From positions 14,743 through 78,742 of the forward strand of contig JBFWOF010000029.1 in NCBI GenBank assembly GCA_050250665.1: a DNA stretch of 64,000 nucleotides. The letters are read 5' to 3'. The notes under the pieces are model-generated. The model was given only the letters and a program-made list of their open reading frames with translations, did no database searches and was not told the DNA's origin. A program made the position numbers and the translations under genes. Numbering within the stretch: position 1 is the first letter of the stretch; each line of letters starts with the position of its first letter. Source of the DNA: JADKFD01 sp050250665 (lineage in GTDB: Bacteria > Pseudomonadota > Gammaproteobacteria > Xanthomonadales > SZUA-5). Positions 61,085-64,000 of this stretch are shown one piece after another.

Positions 61085-63047
61085 CAGCCGCTCCGGCCAG
61101 ATGGGTGGTTTGAGTCGGCGCATCCAGGCGCATCGCACCGCTGCCGAAGGCTTCGCTGGCAATCTGGTAGTAGCTGATGGCCTCATCGGTCATGCGTTCC
61201 GATTCAGCATCTGCGCTCTGTTCGATGCCGGTCCTGGCATCGACCACGCGGGTGCGGGCATTGGGCTTGAGTTCGATCACCCGCCCGTCTTGATACCAGC
61301 CCACTGTCTGGTAGTTGGCCAGGAGGGCGCGTTGCGGCGCATCGGGGCTGAGCATGTCGCTGCCGAAGAAGCGCGACTCGTAGGGCACATTCATCAGCCC
61401 GAGGATGGTCGGGGCCACGTCAATCTGCGAGGCGATGTGCTCGACGGTGCCCGGTGCGATCTTGCCCGGTGCCCAGATCACCATCGGAATCAGGTAGTTG
61501 CGTGGCGGTAAATCCATCTTGCCGCGGCCACGATGGGTGTGGTCGGCGACGAAAATGAACAAGGTATGGTCAAACCAGGGCTTGCTGCGTGCCCGCTCGA
61601 CGAAGTCACCAATCGCCCAGTCGGTGTACTTGACTCCGCCTTCGCGCCCGGTCTTGCTGGGGATGTCGATACGTCCTTCCGGGTAGGTGTAGGGGCGATG
61701 GTTCGACACGGTCATGATGTGGGCGAAGAAGCGCTTGCCGACCTCGGCCTGCTGGTCGATCTCGCGCAGTGCCAGCGTGAACAGGTCTTCGTCGCAAACG
61801 CCCCAGATGTTCTGGAAATGGATGTCCTCTGGCGCCAGTTCGGTGCGGTCGTGCACCTGATAGCCATTGCCGCTGAAGAAGGCCTGCATGTTGTCGAAAT
61901 AGGAATAGCCGCCGTAGATGTACATCGGCGTGTAGCCCTGTTCGGCAAAGATCGAACCCAGGCTGTAGAGCTGGTCGTTGTTCGGACGCTTGACGATGGA
62001 ATGGCCCGGCGTGGGCGGTACCGACAGGGTCAGTGCTTCCAGCCCGCGCACCGTGCGAGTGCCGGTGGCATAGAGCTGTTTGAACAGCAGACCTTCGTCG
62101 GCCATCCGGTCCAGATTGGGTGTCAGTCCCTGCTTGTTGCCAAAATGCGCCAGATAGCTGGCGCTCAGGCTTTCGATCGACACCAGCACCACATTCCAGT
62201 CCTGCTGCGCGCCCTGGGGCCTTACCTCGCGCCGCAGGTCAAAGGGCGTCAGCGGTGGGCCTTCGATGTTCAGCGCCTCGCGTACGCCGTTCAGCGCCTG
62301 CGCCTGCGGCAGCGTGCGGTAGAAGCGCTCGTAGTCGATGGAGTTGGCTTCGTAGGCATGAAAGAAGTCGAAGGTGCCGTTGCCGGCGAGTTCATTGGCC
62401 TGGGCGTCGTTGGAATATTCCTTGTAACTGGCATCCAGCAAGGCGTAAGCCGCCACCGGCAGCAGCATCCAGACCAGCGTGCGCGCCAGGCGTCCGCCCA
62501 AGCGCGGTGCGGCCTCGCGCAGCTGTCCCCCGACCACACGGAGAATCAGCCGCCAGAACAGCAGTGTGGTGATGGCCACCGCCGACAGCAGCAGTGGCAT
62601 CGGATAGCTCTCGCGGATATTGCCGATGACTTCATTGGTGTAGACCAGATAGTCCACCGCGATGAAATTGAAGCGCGATGCGAATTCGTTCCAGAACACG
62701 AACTCGGCAGCGGCGACGAAGACCAGCAACCCGGCAAAAGGTAATAGGCTGAAGCGGATGAAGCGGCGGCCGAAGCCGTCGTCGCGAGGACCCGGCGTAT
62801 GCCGCAGCATCAGCATGAGCAGCAACAGCGGCAACATCATGAAGCCGGCGATGCCCAGATCGAAGACCGCGCCGATCAGCATGGCGCCGACGATCCGACC
62901 GGACCAGAACACGCTGGCATCGCCGTTGTACAGCGCCAGGCCCAGCCGCACGGCGGCGTTGAACAGCAGATAAACCAGGGTGAGGCCCAGTACCGCAGCG
63001 TAGGGGCCACTGGCGAACCAGCGGTAGAACTTCTGGACAGATCGCAT
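61074..63047 (-). CDS. LTA-synthase/OpgB-like phosphoglycerol transferase
   Basis: 657 residues. Five membrane helices (about 12-35, 50-75, 95-115, 150-172, 185-205), then a sulfatase-fold periplasmic domain (about 265-610). Metal and nucleophile residues: Glu in 'VSIESLSASYLA', Thr in 'ATGTRTVRGLEALTLS', 'FVADHTHRGRGKMDLP' with Asp/His. This is the LtaS/OpgB pattern. In Gram-negatives such enzymes move phosphoglycerol or phosphoethanolamine to periplasmic glucans or lipids. A 65-residue C-terminal tail is unusual. Its stop overlaps the Omp85 start. Confidence 0.88.
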   Translation of the reverse strand: MRSVQKFYRWFASGPYAAVLGLTLVYLLFNAAVRLGLALYNGDASVFWSGRIVGAMLIGAVFDLGIAGFMMLPLLLLMLMLRHTPGPRDDGFGRRFIRFSLLPFAGLLVFVAAAEFVFWNEFASRFNFIAVDYLVYTNEVIGNIRESYPMPLLLSAVAITTLLFWRLILRVVGGQLREAAPRLGGRLARTLVWMLLPVAAYALLDASYKEYSNDAQANELAGNGTFDFFHAYEANSIDYERFYRTLPQAQALNGVREALNIEGPPLTPFDLRREVRPQGAQQDWNVVLVSIESLSASYLAHFGNKQGLTPNLDRMADEGLLFKQLYATGTRTVRGLEALTLSVPPTPGHSIVKRPNNDQLYSLGSIFAEQGYTPMYIYGGYSYFDNMQAFFSGNGYQVHDRTELAPEDIHFQNIWGVCDEDLFTLALREIDQQAEVGKRFFAHIMTVSNHRPYTYPEGRIDIPSKTGREGGVKYTDWAIGDFVERARSKPWFDHTLFIFVADHTHRGRGKMDLPPRNYLIPMVIWAPGKIAPGTVEHIASQIDVAPTILGLMNVPYESRFFGSDMLSPDAPQRALLANYQTVGWYQDGRVIELKPNARTRVVDARTGIEQSADAESERMTDEAISYYQIASEAFGSGAMRLDAPTQTTHLAGAADAH

Positions 63048-63195
63048 GCCTGGCGCACTTCAGGAAATTGAAGTGAGTTGAACACAGGCGGATTGTGCCA
63101 AGCTTAGCTCGGGATCAAATTTACGTTAGGCCCTGTTCTGGTGGGAGTTCCCCTCAACCCTGGCGGTGCGCTTGTTTGCACATCAAGCCGTGAAG

Positions 63196-63273
63196 GTAGG
63201 TCACGTTGACCCGAAGGGTCTACGTGACAGCTGCGTCAGTCACGTAGGCCGCTACGCGGCCAACGTGACCTAC
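63196..63273. repeat. REP-like repeat, family B copy 3
   Basis: GTAGGTCACGTTGACCCG..GTCTACGTGAC and GTCACGTAGGCCGC..GCGGCCAACGTGACCTAC, two inverted hairpins. It lies between the divergent-facing 5' end of the LtaS-like gene and the stop of the last gene. Confidence 0.85.
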
Positions 63274-63312
63274 TTGAAAATCAATGGCTTGCGGCATGTT
63301 TGGTGACAGCAG

Positions 63313-64000
63313 CTAACCCCGCTGATCGCTGCTCTCGATCGCTTCAGCGTTCGCCGTTTCGGAAGATGTGTCCGCGTATTCCTGCACCCAGCTGGCCAGA
63401 TTCTGCGCCGAGGCTTCGCCGATGAATTCGGAATGTTGCCAGCCCGGATCGGCCTCGGCGCGCAGTGCCAGCATGCGGGTGGCACGCAGTCCCAGTTCAC
63501 GCTGTCCGGGGGTCAGGTCAGTTGCCCGGAACAGCAGTGCGCCATGGCGCAGCAGTTTGACCACGCTGCGATCGGAAAGCGCAGCGTTCCTGCCGTTGTC
63601 ACTCCAGCTGGCGGCGGTCAGCGTCGGGTCCCAGAGCAGCTGATCGTCGTCGGCGCCCAGCTGCATCAGGCTGCTGCCGCCGGTTGGCGGGGCCAGATGC
63701 CCGCATTCGTGGAATTGCACGTCCACGAACCAGAAATCGGAGGAGCGCAGATCCACCCGTTCGTGGACCACCCAGCCCAGGCTGTGCGGGTCAACGGTCA
63801 CGCCCCGGATTTCAGCCAGCGTACCCAGCTGCTGCGCTGATACAAAACGGAAATGCTCGGGAACCTGCAGCGAGGCAAAGGCTGGGCCCAGCCGCACCAG
63901 GCCGCGGCGGAAGCGCAGCTCATTGAGTGGAGTCTGCCGAATCTTCGCCGGAGCGGCCGCGAACTGCATCTCTTCGGCCGCCGCGCTGAGACCGCGGCTG
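63313..64000 (-). CDS. DUF2167-like protein (partial, N-terminus outside window)
   Basis: The frame is open from its stop at 63313 to the window edge; about 229 residues are visible, continuing upstream past an internal ATG at 63969 ('SRGLSAAAEE' precedes it), so the true start is outside. 'GLVRLGPAFASLQVPEHFRFVS' and 'SLGWVVHERVDLRSSDFWFVDVQF' resemble the exported DUF2167 family. The usual WGNPP motif is not seen, so it may be a divergent branch. Function unknown. Confidence 0.6.
   Translation of the reverse strand, partial: SRGLSAAAEEMQFAAAPAKIRQTPLNELRFRRGLVRLGPAFASLQVPEHFRFVSAQQLGTLAEIRGVTVDPHSLGWVVHERVDLRSSDFWFVDVQFHECGHLAPPTGGSSLMQLGADDDQLLWDPTLTAASWSDNGRNAALSDRSVVKLLRHGALLFRATDLTPGQRELGLRATRMLALRAEADPGWQHSEFIGEASAQNLASWVQEYADTSSETANAEAIESSDQRG

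Overview
The window is GC-rich, densely coding DNA from a Gram-negative proteobacterium. Outer-membrane, lipoprotein, LPS and periplasmic genes, HflKC, PspF, PBP1B and REP-like repeats all fit a gammaproteobacterium. The 'FANGFE' C-terminal tail on a secreted protein, DUF3016, DUF4397 proteins and the repeat style point to Lysobacterales (Xanthomonadales), for example the Rhodanobacteraceae side. This placement is inference. No prophage, plasmid, IS transposase or CRISPR array was recognised.

Layout. 1-3470: partial potassium channel, large secreted LVIVD-repeat protein, cupin. 3732-12314: a phosphotransacylase-acetate kinase pair converging on a complete nine-gene N-type ATPase operon (atpDCQRBEFAG). 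12539-16609: class II aldolase, MDR reductase, LysR regulator and an unknown exported protein, with two near-identical 160-bp MITE-like elements in opposite orientation (13186 and 16606). 16924-21595: a tightly coupled six-gene arsenosugar-type operon (arsM, an unknown 95-aa ORF, arsS, DUF547, rhodanese, DUF2652 cyclase-fold/membrane protein). 21890-31185: secreted metzincin protease, DUF3016, haem peroxidase, Pat-like acetyltransferase, molybdenum hydroxylase pair. 31306-36360: surface GH13 lipoprotein, DUF4410 lipoprotein, ALDH7-type dehydrogenase. 36485-36558: tRNA-Arg(CCU) whose 5' part and -10 box are duplicated around a hairpin-rich insert. 37425-41809: hflKC and a DUF4397 protein. 41974-46422: zinc-finger protein, then a four-gene envelope-glycan cluster (GT4, O-antigen ligase-like, WaaE-like GT2, LpxL-like acyltransferase). 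46924-51399: thioesterase, PspF, nitroreductase, ELM1-like, SRPBCC protein. 51634-63047: giant three-module glycosyltransferase, PBP1B, polytopic membrane protein, and an Omp85 protein overlapping an LtaS/OpgB-type phosphoglycerol transferase. 63313-64000: truncated DUF2167-like gene.

How parts work together. The phosphotransacylase and kinase can make ATP from acyl-CoA, while the N-ATPase can couple ATP to ion transport. The arsenic operon would methylate arsenic and attach organic groups to it. The glycosyltransferases, ligase, acyltransferase, PBP1B, phosphoglycerol transferase and Omp85 protein all concern the cell envelope.

Non-coding DNA is the most unusual part. At least five short dispersed repeat families, several heptanucleotide tandem arrays and nested or modular REP-like elements occupy the gaps, often touching start or stop codons.
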